Origin: Cyanobacteria bacterium SIG26
GTDB lineage: Bacteria; Cyanobacteriota; Vampirovibrionia; Gastranaerophilales; Gastranaerophilaceae
Reading direction: 5' to 3'
DNA length: 64,000 bases
Assembly: GCA_015152555.1 (NCBI GenBank)
Contig: SUTS01000007.1
Coordinates: forward strand, 42,696-106,695
Shown: positions 50,967-59,485 of the stretch, piece after piece
Layout of the letters: every line of letters starts with the position of its first letter
How positions within the stretch are numbered: the first letter of the stretch is position 1
The notes under the pieces: generated by a model
Database searches by the model: none
What the model was told of the DNA's origin: nothing
Seen by the model: the letters and a program-made list of their open reading frames with translations, nothing else
Translations under genes and position numbers: made by a program

Positions 50967-51533
50967 ATGCGAATTAATTTTAACACACAATATACTAAAC
51001 CAACTTTTAAAGCTCAATTTTCAAAAGATCCTGAAACAAAATCTGCATTAAAACAATGTTCAGAAGCATCACCTATGTTATTTTATTCTCTAGTTGATCT
51101 TGTTGAGAAAAGTCCAACTAATGACCGAATTGCATTTAGAAAAGATGAAGATGATATTTTTTACAAAGTAGTAAATTTAGATATCAATGAATCCCCAGAT
51201 GTACGTGCATATCATGATGAGCTATATTCATTGGTAAATTATGTCAAGTTATCAAATAATCAAAGTATGAACACTTATGCCAAAAAGCTTTTGGACAAAG
51301 AAACTGGATATAAATACAAGAATAGCGATTTAGAATCCAGCGATCATCTTTCTCATTTAATAAAGAAATTTCAAAAAACTTCAGGTTCAGTAAAGTTAAT
51401 GAAAGAAGCACATAACATTGAGAAAAAAATCGCAAAATTAAAAGAAGAACAAGCTCAACTTTACAGAAACATTAATATCATTGAAGCAAATTATGCAAAA
51501 GATTTATACGAAAAGAAATTTGGAAACAAATAA
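50967..51533 (+). CDS. MRINFNTQ...FKAQF-type protein, tandem paralog 1
   Basis: 188 aa from ATG 50967, chosen because AGGAG lies seven bases upstream and because the paralogs start identically; ATG 50916 and 50961 are rejected. The leader MRINFNTQYTKPTFKAQFSK is followed by ASPMLFYSLVDLVEKSPTND, and a C-terminal coiled coil (EKKIAKLKEEQAQLYRNI) ends in ANYAKDLYEKKFGNK. No export signal of known type or membrane helix. First of three tandem copies. Function is unknown. Confidence 0.68.
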   Translation: MRINFNTQYTKPTFKAQFSKDPETKSALKQCSEASPMLFYSLVDLVEKSPTNDRIAFRKDEDDIFYKVVNLDINESPDVRAYHDELYSLVNYVKLSNNQSMNTYAKKLLDKETGYKYKNSDLESSDHLSHLIKKFQKTSGSVKLMKEAHNIEKKIAKLKEEQAQLYRNINIIEANYAKDLYEKKFGNK

Positions 51534-51570
51534 TTAATAATATTTACAACTGAAAGGAAAATATAATAAT

Positions 51571-52173
51571 ATGCAAATCAATTTCAACAACCACACAAAT
51601 CCCCCTACCTTCAAAGCTCAGTTTTCAAATGATCGAGAAACAAAATCTATATTAAAAAGATATTCTAAATTATCGCCTATGTTATTTTATTCTATGGTTA
51701 ATCTTATTGAAAAAACAGAAACTAAAGATCAGATTGCATTAAAAAATGATTATGGATCTATTACAGCAATAAATTTAGCTACACCTAATCATAGACAATC
51801 GTATGCTAGTCCTATAGATTTGTATTATCTTGTAAATGATATAGAGCTTTCAAATCGCAGAAAAGTTAAAACTTATACTCAAGAACTTTTTAGTCCAAAA
51901 AACAGAAAAAAATATGAAAATAGCGTGATTCCTGAATATGACTATGATCTTCATTTACACAATAATTTCAGCAAAGTTACAGGTTCTGCAAAGTTGAAAA
52001 ATAATATGAATAATATCGATAAACAAATTGCTAAATTTGAAAACGATATAATTAATGCTAAGAATCAAATCGCAATATTAAAAAATGAAAAATCTCTAAT
52101 TTCTGAAAATATAAAAACAATTGAAGCAAATTATGCAAAAGAATTATACGAAAAGAAATTTGGGAATAAATAA
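51571..52173 (+). CDS. MQINFNNH...FKAQF-type protein, tandem paralog 2
   Basis: 200 aa, clearly paralogous to the preceding protein over its full length: leader PPTFKAQFSNDRETKS, LSPMLFYSMVNLIEKTETKD, LVNDIELSNRRKVKTYTQEL, TGSAKL and the shared end IEANYAKELYEKKFGNK. A longer coiled coil (KFENDIINAKNQIAILKNEK) than paralog 1. 37-bp gap, GAAAGGAAA ribosome site; same transcript. Confidence 0.7.
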   Translation: MQINFNNHTNPPTFKAQFSNDRETKSILKRYSKLSPMLFYSMVNLIEKTETKDQIALKNDYGSITAINLATPNHRQSYASPIDLYYLVNDIELSNRRKVKTYTQELFSPKNRKKYENSVIPEYDYDLHLHNNFSKVTGSAKLKNNMNNIDKQIAKFENDIINAKNQIAILKNEKSLISENIKTIEANYAKELYEKKFGNK

Positions 52174-52208
52174 TAGATAATATTTTATAATCGAAAGGAA
52201 TATATAAT

Positions 52209-52763
52209 ATGCAAGTCAATTTCAATACACACAACACTCCTTCATTTAAAGCTCAGTTTTCAAAGGATGCTGAAACAAGAGGTATTTTAAAACAATATGC
52301 AAAAGAAAATCCAAGAGAAGCGTATGTAACAATGGAATTAGTGAACAGCTCGCCCACTAGCGATATTATTAAATTAAGAAAAACAAATGATCAAGGTACA
52401 TTTTTTGAAATCAATTATAATTCAAAAGGTAAAAACAAATCTTCAGATACAAATTTTTGGTATTTTTCTCATGATATTAAAGAAGTAGCACTTTCTAACG
52501 GTAAAAAAGTTGGTGACTACCTTCCAAGACTTTTATCTAAAGGGGCACAAGTTGAATACGAAAAAGGTATGCTTAATGAAGATATCATATTAAGCGAACT
52601 TGATACTAATTACAAACGCGCTGCAGGTATTGAAGTTTACAACGAAAGAATAAACGAAATCGACAGATGCATTGATATGTTCCAAAAAGAAAAACACAAC
52701 ATCTATAAAACTATAGAAAAAACAGAAGATGATTTTATGGAAAGATACATTGAAACAATGTAA
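52209..52763 (+). CDS. MQVNFNTH...FKAQF-type protein, tandem paralog 3
   Basis: 184 aa, third and most diverged copy: leader MQVNFNTHNTPSFKAQFSKD, NSSPTSDIIKLRK, DIKEVALSNGKKVGDYLPRL, and a C-terminal helix (IDRCIDMFQKEKHNIYKTIE). The conserved C-terminal YEKKFGNK is lost (ends FMERYIETM). 35-bp gap to paralog 2. It ends one base before the convergent DUF512 gene stop. Confidence 0.68.
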   Translation: MQVNFNTHNTPSFKAQFSKDAETRGILKQYAKENPREAYVTMELVNSSPTSDIIKLRKTNDQGTFFEINYNSKGKNKSSDTNFWYFSHDIKEVALSNGKKVGDYLPRLLSKGAQVEYEKGMLNEDIILSELDTNYKRAAGIEVYNERINEIDRCIDMFQKEKHNIYKTIEKTEDDFMERYIETM

Positions 52764-52764
52764 T

Positions 52765-54036
52765 TTAGATAGTTTTAATAAAATCAACCAACTCTTTTAA
52801 AGAATAAATATTTTGAATAACCATAAAAGCCTTACCTGATTGTTCTTTTACATAGGTAAGGTTTTTACCGTCTAAGAAATCCTCACTATACGGGCGAAGC
52901 ATAACTGACGGAACCGCAACCACATCACAATCTACAGCTCCAACTGTTCTTATTAAATCTTCAGTTGTAATAAGTCCCGCAACAGTAATATCCTGTCCCC
53001 AATATTCTGATTTAACAGGACAAACTTGCATTTCCAAGTTTTTAACCTTGTTTAGCTTAGCACAAATTTCTTCCATCATATTTTTAGCAGCAAAAGAGCA
53101 AGCAATCGCAATTTTATAGGGTTTTGAAACCGATTTTGGTAACTTTAATGAATTAAAATCATCCAATGTTAGACGTAAAGCGCCAACACCATCATCCAGT
53201 TGGCAAAAATTGCCATAATATTTTGCAGGAGGAATAGGTTTTTCAGCAAGTAAAAAGAATTCATCAGAACAACATACTCTTTTGTATTTAGAGGCTATTT
53301 CTAGCGTTTTTAAGGCACATTGTTTATCTACTTGGGACAATTGTGTACACCCATCTCTAAACTGCGTAATTCCCACAGGAACAATCGCAACAGAAAGAAC
53401 TGTTTTTTTTAATTTTGCTAAATCCGATAATGTTCTTTCTAATTCATCACCATCGTTATACCCAGGGCATAAAACAATCTGAGCGTGGAATGGAATTTTA
53501 TTTTTTCTAAACCACTCTAAATTTTCTAAAGCTTTACCTGCATTCGGATTTCTAAGCATTTTATTACGCAATTCCGGATTTGTTGTATGAACAGATACAT
53601 AAAACGGGCCTAAATGCATACGTTTTATTCTATCTTTATCCTCATCTTTCAAATTTGTCAAAGTAATATATGTTCCTTGCAGATAAGAAAGTCTGTAATC
53701 ATCATCTTTTATATATAGAGTGTTTCTCAAACCTTTTGGTTGTTGATCAACAAAGCAAAAAATACAATGATTTAAACAAGGTTTAATTCTATCAAAAACT
53801 GCACTTTCAAATACAATTCCTAAATCTTCATCATAATCTTTTTCTAATTCAATTTCTTCGATTTCGCCATTTGATTTTTTTATCTCGATAGTTAATTCTT
53901 CTGATTTCATATAGAAATTATAATCAATCATATCGGCCATTTTGTTGCCATCAATTGATAAAATTTCATCACCTTTTTGGATTTCTAATTCTTCGGCTAT
54001 AGAGTTTTTTATTACACTATCTACTATTGCGGGCAT
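52765..54036 (-). CDS. DUF512 protein: PDZ-like + radical SAM-like Fe-S protein
   Basis: 423 aa. Residues ~1-60 resemble a PDZ domain (GDEILSIDGNKMADMIDYNF). A Cys triad CLNHCIFCF (CX3CX2C) near residue 87 and a TIM-barrel-like part follow (YITLTNLKDEDKDRIKRM; VSVHTTNPELRNKMLR), then a DUF512 C-terminal half (HIx-type blocks, FFLLAEKPIPP). Homologues are widespread in clostridia, cyanobacteria and thermophiles with no proven role. It overlaps the upstream PadR gene by 20 bp, so both are translated from one mRNA. Confidence 0.85.
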   Translation of the reverse strand: MPAIVDSVIKNSIAEELEIQKGDEILSIDGNKMADMIDYNFYMKSEELTIEIKKSNGEIEEIELEKDYDEDLGIVFESAVFDRIKPCLNHCIFCFVDQQPKGLRNTLYIKDDDYRLSYLQGTYITLTNLKDEDKDRIKRMHLGPFYVSVHTTNPELRNKMLRNPNAGKALENLEWFRKNKIPFHAQIVLCPGYNDGDELERTLSDLAKLKKTVLSVAIVPVGITQFRDGCTQLSQVDKQCALKTLEIASKYKRVCCSDEFFLLAEKPIPPAKYYGNFCQLDDGVGALRLTLDDFNSLKLPKSVSKPYKIAIACSFAAKNMMEEICAKLNKVKNLEMQVCPVKSEYWGQDITVAGLITTEDLIRTVGAVDCDVVAVPSVMLRPYSEDFLDGKNLTYVKEQSGKAFMVIQNIYSLKELVDFIKTI

Positions 54037-54544
54037 TTTCTTTTTCTAATCCTTCAACCATTGAAATAAAATTTTTGTATTCACAAATTGCATTATCCAG
54101 AACTATCCTTTGATAAAAATCTTGTGGAGTATAATCATCAGCTAATATTTTTTCAGCATTATTCTTATGTAAAACAGCATTTGATTTTATATCAAGATAC
54201 ATTTGAGCAGCATCTTCTCCACTCAAAAAAGATGCACAAGAAAGTTTTACTCTAGCATCAGAAAAAAACTGTAAAGCATTTGTTGAAAAAGGTTTTAACA
54301 ACAACTCCTTCAACTCTTTCATCCCATCTTTTGTTATAGAATAAAACACAGATAATTTACCACCATCAGACATAATTTTAGAGGTTGTTATACATCCTTT
54401 TTTCTCTAATCTAACAAGTGCAGGTTTTAGCGCACCAAAACTTGGATTTGTGTATGCCAAAAAGTATTCTCCTATACGCTTGTGTATCGCATACATTGTT
54501 AAATCGTGCTTTAAAAGAATATATAAAATCATCAAATCTATCAT
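54017..54544 (-). CDS. PadR-family transcriptional regulator
   Basis: 175 aa. Winged-helix N-terminus: MILYILLKHDLTMYAIHKRI, PSFGALKPALVRLEKKGCIT (PadR wing), then YSITKDGMKELKELL, and a C-terminal dimerisation helix region (~110-175). PadR proteins typically repress detoxification or stress genes. It shares its start with the DUF512 gene (overlap) and is divergent from the 54567 gene with only 22 bp between start codons, so its operator may control both sides. Confidence 0.85.
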   Translation of the reverse strand: MIDLMILYILLKHDLTMYAIHKRIGEYFLAYTNPSFGALKPALVRLEKKGCITTSKIMSDGGKLSVFYSITKDGMKELKELLLKPFSTNALQFFSDARVKLSCASFLSGEDAAQMYLDIKSNAVLHKNNAEKILADDYTPQDFYQRIVLDNAICEYKNFISMVEGLEKENARNSR

Positions 54545-54566
54545 AAGATAAGAATAACATTAATTT

Positions 54567-55475
54567 ATGGATTTAACAATTATTAAAATACTAGCAAAAA
54601 TTTCCATGTTCGACTTTCTTATAAATAATATGAAGAATAATTTATTGCCGATAATAAAATTACCCTACAATGTAGTCAAGGGCTCCATTGAACGTAGACA
54701 ACAAAAAGCGGACAAACTTGTTGAACGTTTCTATCAAGATTTGTATCCAAAATTTCAAAAATGTGGCTATATTAGACCAAAACAACTTGAAGAGTCAATG
54801 ACTAAAGTTTTACCGCCTAAATTAAAAATAACATTAGAGGAAGGGGAAGCCGGTTTTTTTGATGCCTGGAGTGATGTTATTCCATCAAATGGTAAGTATC
54901 ATGCAGCAAAAATAAATAAGATGACTATTGGTATCAGTAATGAGCACCATAAAAAAATTCCTGCAAAATACTTACCGACAATTATACACGAAATGCAACA
55001 TATTGCAGATTCTTTGTATCATCCAAAACATTTGGCGCGAAATCAGTATATTCAGTCTCATAATTTAGATAATTATAGGTTTGATCAACTTTATGAAAAT
55101 TTCTTATATAATCTTGAAGACTTTAATACTGCTCAAGATAAAATAAGTATACTTAAAAAACTTGAATATAGAATAAAGAAATTCTTGAAACGATTAAGTG
55201 TAGAAGAAAAAATCAACTATCTTCAAGATATTCGTTATACAATACTACAAGAACAAAAAGCATATAATACTGAATTCAAATATGCAAAAAAATTAAAGAA
55301 AAAGCATTTTGATGTTACTGAAGATTCTCTAACAAAAAATAATGATTTTATGTTCCCTGAAAAACTTGCATTGCTTGGGAAAATGATAGCTGAAATTATA
55401 AAGCGTGAGCGAGGATTCCACGCGGCAAAAATAAAAAAAATGAAAGCAAAATCTATTGAGAAGAAGCCGAATTAA
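54567..55475 (+). CDS. putative zincin (HExxH) protein of unknown family
   Basis: 302 aa. A zinc-peptidase-type motif IIHEMQHIADSLYHP is at residues 139-153 (His141, Glu142, His145); a third ligand is not obvious. The N-terminal ~45 residues are partly hydrophobic (ILAKISMFDFLINNMKNNLLPII), and the C-terminal part is Lys-rich and helical (RERGFHAAKIKKMKAKSI). No signal peptide. It may be a membrane-associated metalloprotease. It starts 22 bp from the divergent padR and has no clear ribosome site; ATG 54606 or 54630 are alternatives. Its end overlaps the convergent gene by 23 bp. Confidence 0.6.
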   Translation: MDLTIIKILAKISMFDFLINNMKNNLLPIIKLPYNVVKGSIERRQQKADKLVERFYQDLYPKFQKCGYIRPKQLEESMTKVLPPKLKITLEEGEAGFFDAWSDVIPSNGKYHAAKINKMTIGISNEHHKKIPAKYLPTIIHEMQHIADSLYHPKHLARNQYIQSHNLDNYRFDQLYENFLYNLEDFNTAQDKISILKKLEYRIKKFLKRLSVEEKINYLQDIRYTILQEQKAYNTEFKYAKKLKKKHFDVTEDSLTKNNDFMFPEKLALLGKMIAEIIKRERGFHAAKIKKMKAKSIEKKPN

Positions 55476-55875
55476 GCGGTCTGCATAATTTCGCGGCAAC
55501 AGCACTAACAGCAGTTCCTGATACTATCGGTTGAAATTTTGCATATTTGTTATAATCCCCGTTGACAAAATTCCCTTGTGCGTCATACGAATCAATTATT
55601 CCGATTTTATACTTGTTTTTCCCGCAATCGAGAGTATATTGGCTTAATGTATATGATATATTAAGCCCGTTAACCGGTTCATACTGACCTTTATTAAATG
55701 ACTTGAGCATAAATATAAATCCATAAATATCGTTTGTACCGATTATTGTTTCCGGGTTTATATAATTGTTTTCGGTTACTTTTTTCCATTCTACCGCGTT
55801 GCTGGAATAGGTGTTTGGTGCAAACATAATTACCAATAATATTACGAAGATTATTTTTTTTATCAAGCCATTCAT
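55453..55875 (-). CDS. secreted protein, surface-adhesin E-like domain (tentative)
   Basis: 140 aa. Sec signal peptide MNGLIKKIIFVILLVIMFAPNTYS. The mature part (WKKVTENNYINPETI; YTLDCGKNKYKIGIIDSYDA; FQPIVSGTAVSAVAAKLC) follows the pattern of small exported domains with one disulfide (Cys in LDCGK and KLC), as in surface-adhesin E-like proteins. No lipobox. Function is unknown. Confidence 0.65.
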   Translation of the reverse strand: MNGLIKKIIFVILLVIMFAPNTYSSNAVEWKKVTENNYINPETIIGTNDIYGFIFMLKSFNKGQYEPVNGLNISYTLSQYTLDCGKNKYKIGIIDSYDAQGNFVNGDYNKYAKFQPIVSGTAVSAVAAKLCRPLNSASSQ

Positions 55876-55938
55876 AAACTTATTATAATGTATTTGCGAA
55901 AAAAATCATCCTACAAATTTGGGAATAAAATATTAAAG

Positions 55939-55990
55939 ATTGTAACGAATTGGCGTAATATATTAAAGTGTTGAGATTTTATGCCGATAA
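55939..55990 (+). promoter_or_regulatory. sigma-28 promoter with HLR1-like half-site
   Basis: TAAAGTGT (55964-55971), an 11-bp spacer and a perfect GCCGATAA (55983-55990). Upstream ATTGTAAC-GA (55939-55948) is identical to the first half of the 27545 box; the second half is degenerate (ATTGGCGT). The half-site ends 17 bp from the -35. Confidence 0.72.
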
Positions 55991-56027
55991 ATACAAGTAT
56001 GGTGTAGAATTATGAGGTTAAAAAGAA

Positions 56028-56627
56028 ATGGGTTACAATATCAATTTGAACGGTTTAGATAATATTAATAATGAAAATTACCAAAAGTTATTGACTCAAA
56101 AAAGTGAAGAAATTTTAGCAGGAAATGAAAGTATTTCTGTTAATGAGTTAAAAAATAAGCCGTTGTTTCAAGATGCATTTAAAAATCTTAATGATGAACA
56201 AAAGGCGACGTTGTTTGATAAAATGGCCCAAATTGCAAATTTTGATAATAATGCGGAAATTAATAAAGAGGAATTGAATACAATATTAACTTTAATGGAT
56301 GCCTCTTTTAATAATTCTCAGAAGGCATTTGAATTGGATGGAAATTTTGAGATTGGTGAAAATTGTGCAATTTTAAAAGATGAAGTAAAAATTGAAAAAA
56401 TGAGTCGCAAAGATGCAAAAATGTGGGTTAAAGATTATATGGAACAAACAGGTTGTTCGAAAAAAGAAGCCTACAAAGCATTTGAACAAACATTTGGGTA
56501 TGAGGTCCCTAAGAATATTTGGGAAAAAATCGGTGACGGCTTGAAAACAGGGTTGGCATTTATTGCCTCTATCGGATTGTTGATTGTTGTAGGAACCGAT
56601 AAAATGAACAATGGTGAAAGTAAATAA
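56028..56627 (+). CDS. hypothetical protein under sigma-28 promoter, C-terminal membrane helix
   Basis: 199 aa. N-terminus polar and Asn-rich (MGYNINLNGLDNINNENYQK). EF-hand-like segments IANFDNNAEINKEELNTIL (~80-98) suggest calcium binding. A helical part (MSRKDAKMWVKDYMEQTGCS) follows, and one membrane helix at ~172-190 (GLAFIASIGLLIVVG) with a short tail. I do not recognise the family. The sigma-28 promoter marks it as a likely late flagellar or motility-linked gene. A ribosome site GAGG precedes the ATG. Confidence 0.65.
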   Translation: MGYNINLNGLDNINNENYQKLLTQKSEEILAGNESISVNELKNKPLFQDAFKNLNDEQKATLFDKMAQIANFDNNAEINKEELNTILTLMDASFNNSQKAFELDGNFEIGENCAILKDEVKIEKMSRKDAKMWVKDYMEQTGCSKKEAYKAFEQTFGYEVPKNIWEKIGDGLKTGLAFIASIGLLIVVGTDKMNNGESK

Positions 56628-56659
56628 TTTTGTTAAATTTTAGAGTCTAAGTTGAGGTA

Positions 56660-57256
56660 TTATACTTCGTGGCGGCCTTCGATAGCTTTTGCAATTGTCA
56701 TTTCATCTGCATATTCTAAATCTGCGCCAACAGGTAAGCCAAATGCAATGCGTGAAACTTTTATTCCGAAAGGCTTAATAAGCTTTGTAAGATATAAGCT
56801 TGTTGCTTCACCTTCTACAGATGGGCTTAATGCCAAAATTACTTCTTTAACTCTTTCATCTGTCAAACGGTTCAGTAATTCTTTTACTCTGATATCTTCG
56901 GCACCAATTCCATCAATTGGTGAAATAAGACCTTGTAAAACGTGATACAAACCTTTAAACTCGTTTGTTTTTTCTATTGCTATCAAATCCTTTGTCTCAG
57001 AAACAACACAAATTACAGATTTATCTCTCTGTGGTGAAGAACAAATTTCACAAGGTGTTGAGGCGGATAAATTGAAGCAAATTTCGCACGAGTGAGTGTT
57101 GTGTTTTGCTTCAATTATAGCCTTTGCAAAATTTTCGACATCAGCAACTGGCATTCTCAATAGATAAAATGCCATTCTTTGAGCAGATTTAGGTCCTACT
57201 GAAGGAAATTTTTGGAAATGCTCTATTAAAGTTGCTATTGCCTTAGGATATATCAT
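56660..57256 (-). CDS. recR: recombination protein RecR
   Basis: RecFOR pathway clamp for daughter-strand gap repair. N-terminal helix-hairpin-helix (LIEHFQKFPSVGPKSAQRMA), Cys4 zinc finger (CEICFN...CEICSS) and Toprim domain (ICVVSETKDLIAIEKTNEF; EVILALSPSVEGEATS). 198 aa is standard. Its start overlaps the ybaB stop by one base. Confidence 0.96.
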   Translation of the reverse strand: MIYPKAIATLIEHFQKFPSVGPKSAQRMAFYLLRMPVADVENFAKAIIEAKHNTHSCEICFNLSASTPCEICSSPQRDKSVICVVSETKDLIAIEKTNEFKGLYHVLQGLISPIDGIGAEDIRVKELLNRLTDERVKEVILALSPSVEGEATSLYLTKLIKPFGIKVSRIAFGLPVGADLEYADEMTIAKAIEGRHEV

Positions 57257-57597
57257 TAGAATGACAACCCAGGAATACTGATTCCACCAGTAATTTGTTT
57301 CATTTTTGTAGCCATTTCTTCTGAAGCTTTTTCATTTGCTTGTTTAATTGCCGCAGAAATTACATCTTCTAGCATTTCAATTGTATCTGAATCAACTGAA
57401 GATGGGTTTTCTGGGTTAATTGCTTCAGGGGAAATTTTAATTGATTTAAATTTGCCTTGACCATCGCAAGTAACTTTAACTGAACCACCAGCAGATTCAC
57501 CAACGATTTCTAATGCTGCTAATTCTTTTTGTGCAACTTCAGCTCTTTTTTGAGCATTTTGAACTTGCTTCATGATATTCATTAAATTCATACCCAT
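57256..57597 (-). CDS. ybaB: YbaB/EbfC-family nucleoid-associated protein
   Basis: 113 aa dimeric DNA-binding protein. Helical start (MNIMKQVQNAQKRAEVAQKEL), then GGSVKVTCDGQGKFKSIKIS and AAIKQANEKASEEMATKMKQ. Almost universally paired with recR, as here. Confidence 0.93.
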   Translation of the reverse strand: MGMNLMNIMKQVQNAQKRAEVAQKELAALEIVGESAGGSVKVTCDGQGKFKSIKISPEAINPENPSSVDSDTIEMLEDVISAAIKQANEKASEEMATKMKQITGGISIPGLSF

Positions 57598-57674
57598 AAT
57601 CTTTTCTCCTTAGTCTGTTTATATATATTTTACTCTTACTTTTCTTATATCACATTTTATTATACAATAAAAAT

Positions 57675-58472
57675 ATGGATAAGAAAACTTATTTACAAGA
57701 ATCAGTAAAAGGTGGGCGATTAATGCGGTGGAATAAAAATATGATGCCACTTAAAGTTTATATCGCGCCGATGAAATTTTACTCAAAACAGGGCCAAGAT
57801 GCCAAATACAGAGGGTTTGTAAAAAAAGCACTTGATGAATGGCAAAAGGTTTCTAATGGTAAAGTTTCGTTTGTTATAGTAGATAGTTTACTTACTTCAA
57901 ATGTTAATATTGATTGGAAAAGAGTTGAACGAAAAGCTTTGGGATGTTGTTATTTCCAATATGACAGGGCTAATAGGTTATATAGTGCAGAAGTTTCAAT
58001 AGGTTTAACTGACGGGTTGGTGCATGCCGATTATATGGATGAAGGCGAGGTTTACCATACAATTTTGCATGAAATTGGTCATGCTGTAGGTTTGGGACAT
58101 AGTCCGTTTAAAAAAGATATTATGTATACGCCTCATCAAAAAGGTGTTTTGCATGTCGGGGAAGGTGACAGGCTTTCTATTAATTGGTTATATACCTTTC
58201 CTCAAGGTAAAACAGTTGCAGAAATAGCTTCAAAATATGGCGTTGCGGGAAATGATTTAGATGAAGTTGTTACAAAGATTATTTCAAAGCAAACCAAAAC
58301 AGAATTTGAAAAAGTTAAAGAATCTGTTTCTCCGATACCTTCAAGGGATTTATTAGAAGAATCTGAAACTATTGCAAATATAAGAAAATATCACATGTCA
58401 TTGCAGAACGTAAAAATTTCAAATGATTTGAAAGAACAAATAAGACGACATCATAGAGATTCGGGATTGTAA
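57675..58472 (+). CDS. matrixin-like zinc metalloprotease (M10-type)
   Basis: 265 aa. The catalytic motif LHEIGHAVGLGHS (HExxHxxGxxH) is at ~132-142, followed by the Met-turn in DIMYTPHQ. Upstream, MPLKVYIAPM, then YRGFVKKALDEWQKVSNGKV resemble the matrixin start; the rest is helical. No Sec signal is visible, odd for this family. Tail helices (LLEESETIANIRKYHMSLQN). It has no ribosome site; a TACAAT/TATACA box ends six bases before the ATG, so it may be leaderless. Target unknown. Confidence 0.82.
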   Translation: MDKKTYLQESVKGGRLMRWNKNMMPLKVYIAPMKFYSKQGQDAKYRGFVKKALDEWQKVSNGKVSFVIVDSLLTSNVNIDWKRVERKALGCCYFQYDRANRLYSAEVSIGLTDGLVHADYMDEGEVYHTILHEIGHAVGLGHSPFKKDIMYTPHQKGVLHVGEGDRLSINWLYTFPQGKTVAEIASKYGVAGNDLDEVVTKIISKQTKTEFEKVKESVSPIPSRDLLEESETIANIRKYHMSLQNVKISNDLKEQIRRHHRDSGL

Positions 58473-58610
58473 ACATCTTTTAATCCTTATATAACTTCTG
58501 TTTGGGGCTGTTTCTTAACATTCCCTTTGCCATAATTTTGTTTTTTGTGTATAATGTGGTTTGTATGTAAATATTTTTTACTAAATAGGGATATAAAAGG
58601 TAGAAATTAT

Positions 58611-59474
58611 ATGACAGTTCAAGATTGGTTTGAAAAGCGTAAAGAAGCACAAATACAAAGACGTGCGCTTGAAGCGAGAGTGGAGATTGAAGCAAATCCG
58701 GATTTATGGACCAAATGTGTTCACTGTGATGCTCAACTATTAAAAAAAGATATTGAAGATAATTATATGGTATGTCCTGTATGTGATTATCATTTTAGGA
58801 TAAATGCCAGAACAAGAGTTGCACAACTATTTGACGAAAATTCTTTTGAAGAATTATTTTCTGAAATAGCACCGACTGATCCATTAGAATTTTTTGATAC
58901 AGAATCATATAAAGACAGGATTGAGGCAGCTCAATCAAAAACAGGATTAAAAGATGCAGTTATTACCGGTTTAGCTACCATTGAGGGGCATAAAATTGCA
59001 ACTGCAGTCATGGATTTTGATTTTATGGGCGGTTCAATGGGCAGTGTGGTAGGTGAAAAAGTTACACGTATTATAGAAAAAGCAATCGAACTTCGCTTGC
59101 CTGTATTGGTGATAACATCTTCTGGCGGCGCGAGAATGCAGGAAAGTGCATTAAGTTTAATGCAAATGGCAAAAACCTCTTGCGCTTGTGCAAGGTTGGA
59201 TGAAGCAGGCCTATTATATATCAATTTAATTACAGATCCGACATTTGGCGGCGTTACCGCAAGTTTTGGAACATTAGGTGATATTATTGTCGCTGAACAA
59301 GGTGCTAGGGTTGGTTTTGCAGGGCGTAGAGTTATTGAACAAACAATTCGTCAAAAACTTCCGTCCGATTTCCAAACCGCGGAATATTTGATGAAATATG
59401 GTCAGGTTGATGTTGTTTCAGCTCGTAAAAATCTGAGAGAAACATTATCAAATATTTTGGCTATGCATGAGTAA
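58611..59474 (+). CDS. accD: acetyl-CoA carboxylase carboxyltransferase subunit beta
   Basis: Transfers carboxyl from biotin to acetyl-CoA, giving malonyl-CoA. N-terminal Cys4 zinc ribbon (CVHCDAQLLKK...CPVCDYHF), then the crotonase-fold core (GGSMGSVVGEKVTRIIEKAI; ITSSGGARMQES; FGGVTASFGTLGD). 288 aa. The in-frame ATG 58545 is rejected: ATG 58611 has AAAGGTAG upstream and starts MTVQDWFEKRK. Eleven bases before accA; operonic. Confidence 0.96.
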   Translation: MTVQDWFEKRKEAQIQRRALEARVEIEANPDLWTKCVHCDAQLLKKDIEDNYMVCPVCDYHFRINARTRVAQLFDENSFEELFSEIAPTDPLEFFDTESYKDRIEAAQSKTGLKDAVITGLATIEGHKIATAVMDFDFMGGSMGSVVGEKVTRIIEKAIELRLPVLVITSSGGARMQESALSLMQMAKTSCACARLDEAGLLYINLITDPTFGGVTASFGTLGDIIVAEQGARVGFAGRRVIEQTIRQKLPSDFQTAEYLMKYGQVDVVSARKNLRETLSNILAMHE

Positions 59475-59485
59475 GGAGTAAACGT

